Source of the DNA: Pelotomaculum sp. UBA3103
Lineage (GTDB): Bacteria; Bacillota; Desulfotomaculia; Desulfotomaculales; Pelotomaculaceae
Length of the DNA stretch: 33,952 nt
NCBI GenBank assembly: GCA_002365855.1
Contig: DFAP01000126.1
Location: forward strand, 1-33,952
Direction of reading: 5' to 3'
The position numbers were made by a program, and so were the translations under genes. This document shows positions 14,717-23,677 of the stretch, piece after piece. The notes beneath the pieces are model-generated. The model was not told where the DNA came from. It saw only the letters and a list, made by a program, of their open reading frames with translations, and did not search any database. The first letter of the stretch is position 1. The number at the start of each line of letters is the position of its first letter.

Positions 14717-16360
14717 ATGGGTATAGGTCAGCAGAAGTCTAATGATGTTTTAGGTACAGTAAATCGCGGTAACCCGGCTGAATCAGGGTTGTGTACATTA
14801 TGCCGGGCGGATTGCCAGGGCAAATGTGAAACCTTTATGTCCTGTATGAAAGGACGTAAAATGCTTTACCCCAGAGATTTTGGAGCTATTACTGCAGGAA
14901 GTGACAATATCACACATGTGGGAGTTTCCTACAATTCTCTTCGTGTGCAAGGTTATAACTATGGCGCCTATGGCCTCGCGAAAGGTCTTTCCAATGAAGC
15001 AGATGATTGTATCTTCCCTAATGTCAATATCGAAGTAGAGTTTGGTAATGAAGTTAAGACAAAATCCAGGATTCCCATCCTGTCCGGTGCTTTGGGATCC
15101 ACCTTTGTTGCTGCAAAGTACTGGGAATCTTTTGCGGTCGGTGCAGCTCTCGTCGGTTATCCGATTGTCGTCGGTGAAAACGTTGTAGGGGTTGACAAAC
15201 AGTCGGTTATCAAAAACGGTAAGATTGAGGTATCGCCTGAACTCGATCGCAGAATTGATAGCTACCTTCGTTATCATGATGGTTACGGTGCTATTATTGT
15301 TCAGATGAACGTTGAGGATGCCCGTAACGGCGTTGCTGATTATGTCATCGGAAAATACGGTGACAAAGTGATCATCGAACTGAAGTGGGGACAGGGCGCT
15401 AAGGATATCGGCGGCGAAATTCAGGTAACTGATCTTGATTACGCTATTTTCTTGAAAAACAGAGGCTATATTGTAGATCCGGATCCGACCGTGCCTGAAG
15501 TCCAGCAAGCATATAAATCTGGAGCCATCCGTTCATTCGCCCGTCACAGCCGCATGGGCTATACTGATCTTTCAAATTATGATCAGGTCAGAGAGTCTTT
15601 CATGACGGCAATTGATGACTTAAGGAGCAAAGGGTATAAGAGGATTACCTTGAAGACCGGTTCCTATGGCATGGAAGCACTGGCCATGGCAATCAAATTT
15701 GCTACGGACGCCAAGTTGGATCTTTTGACCATTGACGGCTCCGGCGGCGGTACTGGTATGAGCCCGTGGAATATGATGGAAACCTGGGGTGTACCTTCAC
15801 TTCTGCTCCATGCCAAGTCTTATGAATATGCAAGCATCCTGGCTCAAAAAGGTCAAAAGGTTGTTGACCTGGCCTTTGGCGGCGGAATTGCCAGAGAAGA
15901 TCAGATGTTTAAGGCTTTGGCCCTGGGCGCTCCATTCGCGAAAATGATTTGTATCGGCAGAGCGACCATGATTCCTGGTTTCCTGGGTGCGAATATCGAA
16001 GGAGTACTGAGACCTGAGCGCAAAGCGGCTGTGAGTGGAAACTGGAATGAATTGGCGAAGTCTGTAGCAGATATTGGTGCAAAGCCTGAGGAAATCTTTG
16101 CAGGATACTATGATGTTCAGAAAAAAGTGGGCGCTGATGCAATGAAGGATATTCCTTTCGGAGCAATCGCTATTTGGACACTCGCTGATAAATTGGCGGC
16201 AGGTCTGCAGCAGCTTCTCGCTGGAGCACGCAGGTTCTCCGTCTCAGAAATATCCAGATTTGATCTGACATCCGGCAACAGAGAAACCGAGAAAGAAACA
16301 GGTATTCCTTTTATCACAGAAGTTCAGGATGAAGCTGCAAAGAGAATGTTAAACAGCTAA
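14717..16360 (+). CDS. FMN-binding glutamate-synthase-family protein with N-terminal Cys cluster
   Basis: A 547-residue protein equivalent to the FMN synthase domain of glutamate synthase (Glu_synthase / archaeal GltB2 type), with the TIM-barrel motifs KTGSYGMEALAM and TIDGSGGGTGMSPW. It has no glutaminase domain and no GXGXG domain. Where the large subunit at 19045-23628 has the three [3Fe-4S] cysteines, this protein reads FAKMICIGRATMIPG and lacks the motif. Instead Cys26, 29, 33 and 37 (CTLCRADCQGKC) plus Cys43 could bind a separate Fe-S cluster. Electron donor and substrate are unknown; glutamate synthesis is not assured. ATG at 14717 follows AGGAGG. It lies 130 bases after the synthetase homologue and may share its transcript. 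Confidence 0.8.
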   Translation: MGIGQQKSNDVLGTVNRGNPAESGLCTLCRADCQGKCETFMSCMKGRKMLYPRDFGAITAGSDNITHVGVSYNSLRVQGYNYGAYGLAKGLSNEADDCIFPNVNIEVEFGNEVKTKSRIPILSGALGSTFVAAKYWESFAVGAALVGYPIVVGENVVGVDKQSVIKNGKIEVSPELDRRIDSYLRYHDGYGAIIVQMNVEDARNGVADYVIGKYGDKVIIELKWGQGAKDIGGEIQVTDLDYAIFLKNRGYIVDPDPTVPEVQQAYKSGAIRSFARHSRMGYTDLSNYDQVRESFMTAIDDLRSKGYKRITLKTGSYGMEALAMAIKFATDAKLDLLTIDGSGGGTGMSPWNMMETWGVPSLLLHAKSYEYASILAQKGQKVVDLAFGGGIAREDQMFKALALGAPFAKMICIGRATMIPGFLGANIEGVLRPERKAAVSGNWNELAKSVADIGAKPEEIFAGYYDVQKKVGADAMKDIPFGAIAIWTLADKLAAGLQQLLAGARRFSVSEISRFDLTSGNRETEKETGIPFITEVQDEAAKRMLNS

Positions 16361-16426
16361 TATAAAGTTAATTTGCAATCGACGTATACTTCGTCGAAAG
16401 GGACATTATCATCAAGTTAAAATATG

Positions 16427-16455
16427 TTGCCTTACTGAAAAAAATCATATAAAAT
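16427..16455 (+). promoter_or_regulatory. sigma-A promoter of second ANTAR regulator
   Basis: TTGCCT (16427-16432) and TAAAAT (16450-16455) with an optimal 17-base spacer, placed about 20 bases before the paired hairpins. A 6-bp hairpin without a T-run (16379-16397) lies upstream, after the FMN protein gene. Confidence 0.55.
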
Positions 16456-16477
16456 AAGACTACAAAGATGATAGCAT

Positions 16478-16551
16478 TAGGTACGAGGATGTATCTATTA
16501 GCATGGCAATGATGCCCTCATCAGGTTGTTTAACCTGTCCGAGGGCATTTA
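16478..16551 (+). promoter_or_regulatory. ANTAR two-hairpin attenuator before second regulator
   Basis: P1: a 7-bp stem TAGGTAC/GTATCTA with hexaloop GAGGAT (16485-16490). P2, seven bases on: GGC/GCC with hexaloop AATGAT (16508-16513). The terminator stem ATGCCCTC/GAGGGCAT (16512-16519/16541-16548), with an inner AGGTT/AACCT, uses the 3' half of P2, and a T-rich run follows. P1 has G rather than the consensus A at loop position 1. Its location implies the regulator gene is itself controlled by ANTAR antitermination. Confidence 0.75.
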
Positions 16552-16575
16552 TTTTCCTTACGGAGGCATTGCACC

Positions 16576-17151
16576 ATGGGAGAAAACAGGTTTGTAATCA
16601 TTGATAGTGATGCCAACTGGAGAAAGAATATTAAAACCATGATCTCCAAGATGGGTTACTGGGTAATTGGTGAAGCTGAAGACGGGCTGACTGGTCTGAA
16701 GCTGGTTAGGGCCAGGCAGCCGGATCTTGTGATTATTGAGGCTTTTCTTCCCGGTATGGATGGGTATGAACTGGCCCGTATAATTCACGAAGATAAACTG
16801 GCCCCGGTAATTTTGATCGCCTCTTCCACTCAGCAGAATATCATCGAAAAAGCAAAATTGGCCAAGGTATTTGCCTTTCTGGTTAAACCCGAGTTGGACT
16901 ACAACCTCATTCCGGCAATCGAGCTTGCTTTAACCAATTACCAGGAAATTATCAAGCTTGAAAGTCAGGTAAAAGAGTTAAAAGATACACTGGAGACAAG
17001 GAAGGTTATTGAAAGAGCCAAGGGCATCATTATGGAAACAATGGGCATATCTGAAACTGAAGCATTTAAGCGAATTCAGAAACAGAGTATGAACAAGCGC
17101 ATTTCAATGCGTGCTGTCGCAGAGGCAATTATTCTGGCGCATAACCTTTAA
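16576..17151 (+). CDS. ANTAR response regulator 2 with Glu at the phosphoacceptor site
   Basis: A 191-residue paralogue of regulator 1, with the same order: receiver, coiled-coil linker (about 120-140) and ANTAR domain (KVIERAKGIIMETMGISETEAFKRI). The receivers align without gaps, and Asp55 of regulator 1 is Glu55 here (DLVIIEAFLPG, codon GAG). Asp10, Asp12 and Lys104 are present, and the switch residue is Ala82. A Glu at this place cannot be phosphorylated normally and often mimics the phosphorylated state, so constitutive or ligand/partner-controlled activity is likely. The ribosome site GGAGG lies nine bases before ATG. Attenuators lie both upstream and downstream, and glutamine synthetase is next. 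Confidence 0.9.
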   Translation: MGENRFVIIDSDANWRKNIKTMISKMGYWVIGEAEDGLTGLKLVRARQPDLVIIEAFLPGMDGYELARIIHEDKLAPVILIASSTQQNIIEKAKLAKVFAFLVKPELDYNLIPAIELALTNYQEIIKLESQVKELKDTLETRKVIERAKGIIMETMGISETEAFKRIQKQSMNKRISMRAVAEAIILAHNL

Positions 17152-17170
17152 AATTAGCATTTTACACAGG

Positions 17171-17246
17171 GCACAAGGTAGTGCACCGAATGGGGCAAAG
17201 GAGCCCTTAAAAGACGGAGTTTAATCCTCCTCTTTTAGGGGTTTTT
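17171..17246 (+). promoter_or_regulatory. ANTAR two-hairpin attenuator after second regulator
   Basis: P1: GCAC/GTGC (17171-17174/17181-17184) with hexaloop AAGGTA. P2, eight bases on: GGGC/GCCC (17193-17196/17203-17206) with hexaloop AAAGGA. Both loops have A1 and G4. The terminator stem CCCTTAAAAGA/TCTTTTAGGGG (17204-17214/17231-17241), with inner GGAG/CTCC and five T (17242-17246), uses the 3' strand of P2. It is the best-formed element in the window and lies only 20 bases after the regulator stop, so it would control read-through toward glutamine synthetase. Confidence 0.85.
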
Positions 17247-17292
17247 ATTATTAAGTTGTACAAATATTCTTTTTAGTTAACCATCCTCATAG

Positions 17293-17332
17293 TCCTTTGC
17301 CCTGCATATTAGGGGGCAAAGGATACTTTTTT
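17293..17332 (+). terminator. intrinsic terminator containing a copy of the P2 sequence
   Basis: A perfect 10-bp stem, TCCTTTGCCC (17293-17302) with GGGCAAAGGA (17314-17323), is followed by TAC and six T. The 3' arm is identical to the P2 segment at 17193-17202, and the 5' arm is its complement. It would stop transcripts that escape the upstream attenuator. Confidence 0.8.
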
Positions 17333-17339
17333 AAAAAAA

Positions 17340-17380
17340 TTGTCAAACATCTATGGTAAATTAGAATTGTATGGTATACT
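17340..17380 (+). promoter_or_regulatory. promoter of glutamine synthetase gene
   Basis: Two overlapping candidates: TTGTCA (17340-17345) with TAGAAT (17362-17367) at 16 bases, and an extended -10, TGGTATACT, with TATACT at 17375-17380. Either would start transcription just before the next two-hairpin element. Confidence 0.55.
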
Positions 17381-17399
17381 ATTAATCAAATAATAACCA

Positions 17400-17478
17400 G
17401 GGTACAGTGTCGTACTCTACTAATGGCAATGAGGCCTGATGTTCGGGGGGTTTTTGAACCCGTTCATTGGTCTTTTTT
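17400..17478 (+). promoter_or_regulatory. ANTAR two-hairpin attenuator before glnA
   Basis: P1: GGGTAC/GTACTC (6 bp, one G-T) with hexaloop AGTGTC (17406-17411). P2, seven bases on: GGC/GCC with hexaloop AATGAG (17428-17433). Both loops have A1 and G4. The terminator stem runs from about 17436, pairing CCTGATG..CGGG with CCCG..CATTGG, followed by TC and six T, and borrows the 3' end of P2. A small hairpin GGCGA/TCGCC then lies just before the ribosome site. Confidence 0.8.
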
Positions 17479-17534
17479 CATAATATGCCGTCCCTGGTTA
17501 GAGGGCGATAATTCGCCATAATGAAAGGTGCGTG

Positions 17535-18872
17535 ATGGTCATGGCTAAGCTTACCAACGATGATGTTCGTAATCTTGCTAAGGAATTCGGGGTTAAATTT
17601 ATCCGGCTGCAGTTTACGGATATTTTCGGTATCCTTAAGAACGTAGCAATAACGGTCGAACAACTGGAGAAGGCCCTGGATGGGGAACTCATGTTTGATG
17701 GCTCGTCTATTGAGGGCTTTGTGCGGATTGAAGAATCGGACATGTACCTGAGACCGGATCCCTCGTCATTTGTGGTTTTTCCCTGGAGACCAAGAGACGG
17801 AGCTGTGGCCAGGCTGATCTGCGATGTCTACAACGTAGACGGCACACCCTTTCTGGGAGATCCCCGTAATGTTTTAAAGAAGGTCATACAGGAAGCTGAA
17901 GAGATGGGTTACACCATGAACGCAGGGCCCGAATTGGAGTTTTTCCTGTTTCAAGTGGATAACGAAGGCAGGCCCACCACTTCAACTCATGACAACGCCG
18001 GCTACTTCGACATGGCGCCGGTGGACCTGGGCGAAAACGCGCGGAGAGATATGGTTTTGATCCTGGAGCAGATGGGCTTTGAAATTGAGGCCTCCCACCA
18101 TGAGGTGGCGCCCGGCCAGCATGAAATTGACTTTAAATATGCGGAAGCTTTAGATATAGCGGATAAAATTGTCACATTTAAATTCGTGGTGCGTACCACG
18201 GCTCAGCGCCATGGCCTGCACGCTACTTTCATGCCTAAGCCGATTTACGGAATAGCCGGTTCAGGCATGCATATGAACCAATCGTTAATGAAGGGCGAGC
18301 GGAATGCCTTTTATGACCCGCGTGAACCATTTGGACTTAGCCAGGACTGTATGAATTATGTTGGAGGGTTGATGCGTCACATCAAGGCTATCACACCTAT
18401 TATCAACCCCACGGTCAATTCATACAAGCGTCTGGTCTCCGGTTTTGAGGCCCCGGTTTACATCGCCTGGTCTGAGCGGAACAGGAGCCCGCTGATCCGT
18501 ATCCCGGCCAAAAGGGGATTATCCACGCGAATCGAGCTGCGGAGTCCCGACCCGTCCTGCAACCCTTACCTGGCACTGGCGGTGTGCCTCAAGGCTGGCC
18601 TGGAAGGGATCAAAAACAAGATTACGCCCCCGGCGCCGTGTGACCGGAACATCTACGAGATGACTGCCGGAGAGAGAGAGCAGCTAGGAATCGGGAACCT
18701 GCCCGAGAACCTTCCCGAGGCTCTCCAGGAGCTTAAAAAGGACCGGGTAATCCAGGAAGCCCTTGGTGAACACGTATATCAGAGATTTATTGAGGCTAAA
18801 CAGATTGAATGGGAACGATACAGAGTCCAGGTCCATGCCTGGGAGCTAGAGGAGTACTTGGCCAAATATTAA
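17535..18872 (+). CDS. glnA: glutamine synthetase, type I-alpha
   Basis: A 445-residue enzyme that makes glutamine from glutamate, ammonia and ATP as a dodecamer in the cytoplasm. All key residues are present: [10 protein letters not shown], Glu133 and Glu135 in GPELEFF, Glu190 and Glu197 ([10 protein letters not shown]), His246 (GSGMH), flap Glu305 (GFEAP), Glu334 (RIELRSPDP) and the NIYEMT region. Length and the lack of an adenylylation-type insertion fit the GSI-alpha class of Firmicutes. Arg64 matches the residue used for glutamine feedback in Bacillus enzymes. Start: ATG at 17535 after AAAGGTG; GTG at 17532 and ATG at 17541 are alternatives. Two attenuators and a terminator precede it; gltB follows with its own attenuator. 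Confidence 0.95.
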   Translation: MVMAKLTNDDVRNLAKEFGVKFIRLQFTDIFGILKNVAITVEQLEKALDGELMFDGSSIEGFVRIEESDMYLRPDPSSFVVFPWRPRDGAVARLICDVYNVDGTPFLGDPRNVLKKVIQEAEEMGYTMNAGPELEFFLFQVDNEGRPTTSTHDNAGYFDMAPVDLGENARRDMVLILEQMGFEIEASHHEVAPGQHEIDFKYAEALDIADKIVTFKFVVRTTAQRHGLHATFMPKPIYGIAGSGMHMNQSLMKGERNAFYDPREPFGLSQDCMNYVGGLMRHIKAITPIINPTVNSYKRLVSGFEAPVYIAWSERNRSPLIRIPAKRGLSTRIELRSPDPSCNPYLALAVCLKAGLEGIKNKITPPAPCDRNIYEMTAGEREQLGIGNLPENLPEALQELKKDRVIQEALGEHVYQRFIEAKQIEWERYRVQVHAWELEEYLAKY

Positions 18873-18920
18873 AAAGCTATAGTTATTGAAGATTACTTAA
18901 TAATAATTAATTGAATAACA

Positions 18921-19008
18921 GATACAGAGTTGTATCAGTCAAAAGTCTGGGCAATGAGGCCTGTGCTACAGCTTGCGTTTTAAGCGTGCCTGTAGTATGG
19001 CCTTTTTT
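18921..19008 (+). promoter_or_regulatory. ANTAR two-hairpin attenuator before gltB
   Basis: P1: GATAC/GTATC (18921-18925/18932-18936) with hexaloop AGAGTT. P2: GGC/GCC (18950-18952/18959-18961), extendable by two G-T pairs, with hexaloop AATGAG. Both loops have A1 and G4. The terminator is long, GGCC with TGCTACAG opposite CTGTAGTA with GGCC (18958-18971/18990-19002), then six T. Its 5' strand contains the 3' strand of P2. Confidence 0.85.
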
Positions 19009-19044
19009 CTTTTTATATCAGACGACAGAGAGGATGCATAGAAA

Positions 19045-22000
19045 ATGAAAACCTGTGGGCTGCCACCTAAACAAGGCCTTTACGACCCGCGATTTGAGCA
19101 TGACGCCTGCGGTATCGGGTTTGTAGCAAACATCAAAGGGGAAAAATCAAACGATATTTTGAAAAAGGCTCTGACAGTCTTACTCAACCTTGACCACTGC
19201 GGAGCCAGGGGTTCCGAGCTGAATACCGGGGACGGCGCTGGAATTCTTATGCAGATCCCACATGGTTTCTTTGAAAAAGAATGTGCCAAATTAGCTATTC
19301 ACCTTCCGCCTGCCGGAAACTACGGTATAGGCATGCTTTTTCTCTCAACTGACGAAGCAATAAGGCAAAAATGTGAGCATGAACTTGAAAGGATTATCCG
19401 GGAAGAAGGGCAGACCCTGCTGGGCTGGCGAACAGTTCCAACTAACAATTCCACGCTTGGCGAAACCGCGAGACTTGCTGAACCATACATACGACAGGTA
19501 CTTGTGGCGAAAAACCCCGGCATTAAAGAAGAGATGGATTTTGAGCGTAAGCTCTACGTGATTCGCAAGCGGGCCGAAAATGAAGTTCGTTCCAGGTGCT
19601 TACAGGGGAAAGGAATTTTCTATTTTCCAAGTTTTTCATGCAGGACAATTGTTTACAAAGGAATGCTTATCCCGGAACAAGTTGCGGAATATTATCTCGA
19701 ACTCAATGATCCCAGCATTGAAATAGCATTGGCTCTCATCCATTCCCGTTTCAGCACCAATACCTTCCCCAGCTGGGAGCGGGCTCACCCTTACCGTTAC
19801 TTGATCCATAACGGGGAGATAAATACCTTGCGCGGCAACATAAACTTTATGTACACCCGCCAGTCCATGTGCGAGTCCGGGCTTTTCGGTGGGGAAATGG
19901 CAAAGGTGTTTCCGGTAATTGACCAGGACGGTAGTGACTCGGCTATGTTTGACAATTGTCTGGAATTTCTTGGACTTACCGGCCGCTTTCTCCCTCACGC
20001 CGCTATGATGATGATCCCCGAGCCGTGGTCCAACCATGAAAGCATGAGCGACGAGAAGAAAGCCTTTTATGAATACCACAGCTGTCTGATGGAGCCGTGG
20101 GACGGCCCCGCATCCATCGCTTTCACCGATGGAACAATCATCGGTGCGGTGCTTGACCGGAATGGTCTTAGACCATCACGTTATTACGTTACTAAAGACG
20201 ATTTAATTGTTTTGGCCTCTGAAGTCGGTGTGTTGGATATCCCTCCGGAGGATATCGTTCTTAAAGAGCGGCTTCGTCCGGGACGGATGCTGCTTGTCGA
20301 TACCGGGGAGGGACGGATTGTCAGTGATGAGGAGCTTAAGAGCCGCATGGCAACGGAGCATCCCTACCGAAAGTGGCTGGATGATTACCTGTCGAGTCTT
20401 GAAGAACTGCCCGCTGCTCCCGAGGTTCCCGGGACTGAACATGAAACCGTGCTCTTGAGGCAGCAGGTTTTCGGTTACACATTTGAAGACCTTTCTAAAG
20501 TTTTAGAACGTATGGCAAAAGATTCAGTTGAACCAGTGGGTTCAATGGGCAATGACGCCTCACTGGCGGTTCTGTCAGATAAGCCGCAGCTCTTGTACAA
20601 CTACTTTAAGCAGCTGTTTGCCCAGGTGACAAACCCGCCCATCGACTCCATTCGCGAGGAGATTATTTTCGCTGTCGAGACTACTATCGGCTCGGAAAAG
20701 AACCTGCTTAACCCGGAACCGGACAGTTGCCGGAGGATCAAGCTGGCAGCGCCGATTCTGACTAATGATGAGCTGGCAAAGCTCCGGCACTTGAATAAAG
20801 AAGGTTTTAAAACAGTAACCCTGCCAATCCTGTTTAAGGTGGCTGAGGGAAGCCTGGGACTCGAGGCAGCCATGCAAGAAATATGCAGCACGGCCGATAG
20901 AGTTATTGCCGGTGGCGTTAATTTGCTGATTTTATCCGACCGGGGTGTGGATGCGGAAAATGCGCCCATACCCGCTTTACTGGCTGTTGCCGGTTTGCAC
21001 CATCACCTGATCCGTAAGGGTACCCGGACCAAAGTAAGCCTTCTCCTGGAGTCAGGGGAACCGCGTGAAACACACCACTTTGCGGTTCTTCTGGGCTACG
21101 GCGCCAGTGCCGTTAATCCCTACCTGGCGTTCGAGACACTGGAGAATATGTGCCGCCAGGGGATGATAACCGGTATAACAGCCAAGGAGGCGGTGAAGAA
21201 TTACATCAAGGCAGCGATTAAAGGCGTGGTCAAGGTTGCTTCCAAGATGGGCATTTCCACAATCCAGAGCTATTGCGGGGCCCAGATTTTTGAAGCCATC
21301 GGGATTCACCAGTCAGTTATCGATAAATATTTTACCTGGACCGCTTCAAGAGTCGGAGGGGTAGGTCTTGGAGAGATTGCCAAAGAAGCTGAACTCCGCC
21401 ACCAGCGGGCTTTTTCACCAGGCTGTGACAATACACTGGATTCCGGTTCTTTTTACCAATGGCGGTATAATGGTGAGGAGCATACATTCAATCCCCAAAC
21501 GATTGTCACGCTGCAGGAGGCCTGCCGCACCAATGACTATAAGTCATATAAAGAATATTCGGAGTTGGTCAACAGTCAGAAAAATGCACTGCGCAGGTAT
21601 TTGAAATTCAAAAATAGCAGGACGCCCGTGTCTATAGATGAAGTAGAACCGGTAGAAATAATTTGCCGGCGCTTCAAGACCGGGGCGATGTCATTTGGTT
21701 CCATCAGTAAAGAGGCTCACGAGACTATGGCTATCGCCATGAACCGTATTGGGGGTAAAAGCAACACCGGCGAGGGCGGGGAAGACCCGTCACGCTACAA
21801 ACCCCTGCCAAACGGGGACTCTCTGCGCAGTGCCATCAAGCAGGCGGCTTCAGGCAGGTTTGGCGTAACCAGCGAGTATTTAACCAATGCGGATGAAATA
21901 CAGATTAAGATGGCTCAGGGAGCAAAACCGGGTGAAGGCGGCCAGCTTCCGGGCCGCAAGGTTTATCCATGGGTTGCCAAAGTCAGGAACACTACGGCGG

Positions 22001-23628
22001 GTGTAGGCCTGATCTCGCCTCCACCCCACCATGATATATATTCAATTGAGGACCTGGCAGAACTAATCCACGATTTAAAGAACTCCAACCCGGGCGCCAG
22101 GATTAACGTCAAGCTGGTTTCCGAGGTGGGAGTGGGCACCATCGCTGCAGGGGTATCAAAGGGACGGGCTGATGTGGTTTTGATCAGCGGTTACGATGGC
22201 GGTACGGGCGCTTCACCCCGTACCAGCATCAGTCATGCCGGGCTGCCCTGGGAACTGGGTGTGGCCGAGACTCACCAAACACTGGTGCTTAACAACTTAC
22301 GGGATAGGATTATTGTAGAAACGGACGGCAAGCTGATGACCGGCCGTGACGTTGCCATCGCGGCATTGTTGGGAGCGGAGGAGTACGGGTTTGCCACGGC
22401 ACCCCTGGTTGTTATGGGCTGTGTTATGATGCGGGTTTGCAACCTGGATACCTGCCCGTGTGGAGTCGCTACCCAGAACCCGGAACTACGCAAAAAATTT
22501 ACTGGAAAGCCGGAGCACGTAGTGAACTTCATGAGGTTTGTCGCCCAAGAGATGAGAGAGATCATGGCTGAGCTTGGTTTTAGGACTGTCAACGAAATGA
22601 TCGGGCGTACAGACGTGCTGGACCAAAAGGAAGCGGCTGAACACTGGAAGGCGAAAGGATTGGACCTTTCGGCGCTACTCTGGCAGCCGGATGTTCCTGA
22701 AAATATTGGCAGGTACTGTTGTACCGAACAGTATCATGCGTTGGAGAAATCCTTGGACAGGCAAGTTCTGTTAGAATTGTGCGGGCCTGCTCTGAAGCGC
22801 AAGGAGACAGTTGAGGCTAAACTGCCGATAAAAAATACAAACCGTGTTGTCGGTACCATTTTGGGCCACGAGATTACGAAGCGCTACGGCGGGGAAGGCC
22901 TGCCCGAGGACACAATCAGCCTTTACTTTGAAGGTTCGGCTGGTCAGAGTTTCGGCGCTTTTGTTCCCAAGGGAGTAACAATGACCCTTGAGGGCGACGC
23001 CAACGACTATTTTGGTAAAGGCCTCTCGGGCGGCAAGCTTATCGCCTTTCCGCCGGTCAATTCAACTTTCGTACCGGAGGAAAATATCATTGTCGGCAAC
23101 GTGTCCTTCTACGGGGCGACATCTGGGGAAGCATACATCCGGGGTGTGGCCGGAGAGCGTTTCTGCGTCCGTAACAGCGGCGTACATGCGGTTGTGGAAG
23201 GTGTCGGCGATCATGGCTGTGAATATATGACTGGAGGCCGGGTGGTTGTATTGGGTATAACCGGCAGGAACTTTGCGGCGGGTATGTCGGGCGGTATCGC
23301 CTATGTTTTGGATGAAGACGGAACGTTCTCCAAACGGTGCAACTACCAGATGGTAGGGATAGAGGGGCTTGAAGATCCTGAGGAAATCGCCGGGGTTAAA
23401 GAAATGATTCAGCGGCATTTGCTGTACACCCGGAGCAAACGAGCCAAAAAGGTTCTGGATGGCTGGGATGAGATGTTAGTGAAATTTGTAAAGGTTATTC
23501 CGAAAGATTACATGCGCATGATCCAGGCGATTAATCGGGCCAAGCAGATGGGCCTGAGCGGTGATGAAGCGATTATGGTCGCTTTCCAGGAAAACCTGAA
23601 AGATGTATCACGAGTTAGCGGGAACTAA
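19045..23628 (+). CDS. gltB: glutamate synthase, large subunit
   Basis: A 1527-residue enzyme that transfers the amide of glutamine to 2-oxoglutarate. The N-terminal glutaminase domain starts at catalytic Cys22 (DACGIGFV), so a 21-residue propeptide is expected to be removed. The central domain and FMN domain follow, with [17 protein letters not shown]. The [3Fe-4S] cluster is bound by Cys1126, Cys1132 and Cys1137, with the classic six- and five-residue spacing. The GXGXG domain closes the protein. It pairs with gltD, 49 bases downstream. The ribosome site is GAGAGG. Transcription depends on the hexaloop attenuator in its leader, linking it to the ANTAR regulators and to glnA. Confidence 0.97.
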   Translation: MKTCGLPPKQGLYDPRFEHDACGIGFVANIKGEKSNDILKKALTVLLNLDHCGARGSELNTGDGAGILMQIPHGFFEKECAKLAIHLPPAGNYGIGMLFLSTDEAIRQKCEHELERIIREEGQTLLGWRTVPTNNSTLGETARLAEPYIRQVLVAKNPGIKEEMDFERKLYVIRKRAENEVRSRCLQGKGIFYFPSFSCRTIVYKGMLIPEQVAEYYLELNDPSIEIALALIHSRFSTNTFPSWERAHPYRYLIHNGEINTLRGNINFMYTRQSMCESGLFGGEMAKVFPVIDQDGSDSAMFDNCLEFLGLTGRFLPHAAMMMIPEPWSNHESMSDEKKAFYEYHSCLMEPWDGPASIAFTDGTIIGAVLDRNGLRPSRYYVTKDDLIVLASEVGVLDIPPEDIVLKERLRPGRMLLVDTGEGRIVSDEELKSRMATEHPYRKWLDDYLSSLEELPAAPEVPGTEHETVLLRQQVFGYTFEDLSKVLERMAKDSVEPVGSMGNDASLAVLSDKPQLLYNYFKQLFAQVTNPPIDSIREEIIFAVETTIGSEKNLLNPEPDSCRRIKLAAPILTNDELAKLRHLNKEGFKTVTLPILFKVAEGSLGLEAAMQEICSTADRVIAGGVNLLILSDRGVDAENAPIPALLAVAGLHHHLIRKGTRTKVSLLLESGEPRETHHFAVLLGYGASAVNPYLAFETLENMCRQGMITGITAKEAVKNYIKAAIKGVVKVASKMGISTIQSYCGAQIFEAIGIHQSVIDKYFTWTASRVGGVGLGEIAKEAELRHQRAFSPGCDNTLDSGSFYQWRYNGEEHTFNPQTIVTLQEACRTNDYKSYKEYSELVNSQKNALRRYLKFKNSRTPVSIDEVEPVEIICRRFKTGAMSFGSISKEAHETMAIAMNRIGGKSNTGEGGEDPSRYKPLPNGDSLRSAIKQAASGRFGVTSEYLTNADEIQIKMAQGAKPGEGGQLPGRKVYPWVAKVRNTTAGVGLISPPPHHDIYSIEDLAELIHDLKNSNPGARINVKLVSEVGVGTIAAGVSKGRADVVLISGYDGGTGASPRTSISHAGLPWELGVAETHQTLVLNNLRDRIIVETDGKLMTGRDVAIAALLGAEEYGFATAPLVVMGCVMMRVCNLDTCPCGVATQNPELRKKFTGKPEHVVNFMRFVAQEMREIMAELGFRTVNEMIGRTDVLDQKEAAEHWKAKGLDLSALLWQPDVPENIGRYCCTEQYHALEKSLDRQVLLELCGPALKRKETVEAKLPIKNTNRVVGTILGHEITKRYGGEGLPEDTISLYFEGSAGQSFGAFVPKGVTMTLEGDANDYFGKGLSGGKLIAFPPVNSTFVPEENIIVGNVSFYGATSGEAYIRGVAGERFCVRNSGVHAVVEGVGDHGCEYMTGGRVVVLGITGRNFAAGMSGGIAYVLDEDGTFSKRCNYQMVGIEGLEDPEEIAGVKEMIQRHLLYTRSKRAKKVLDGWDEMLVKFVKVIPKDYMRMIQAINRAKQMGLSGDEAIMVAFQENLKDVSRVSGN

Positions 23629-23677
23629 CCCATCACAATAAGTAATTTTAAGTCATCAATAATAGGGGGAAAACGTT

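Noticed and set aside
14798..15508. Minus-strand frame (236 codons) opposite the FMN protein gene
   Set aside because: Antisense shadow of a conserved gene, with no domain and no ribosome site.
17293..17332. This hairpin as a further ANTAR hexaloop site
   Set aside because: The AAAGGA segment lies in the stem of a perfect 10-bp terminator, not in a six-base loop, and no P1 precedes it.
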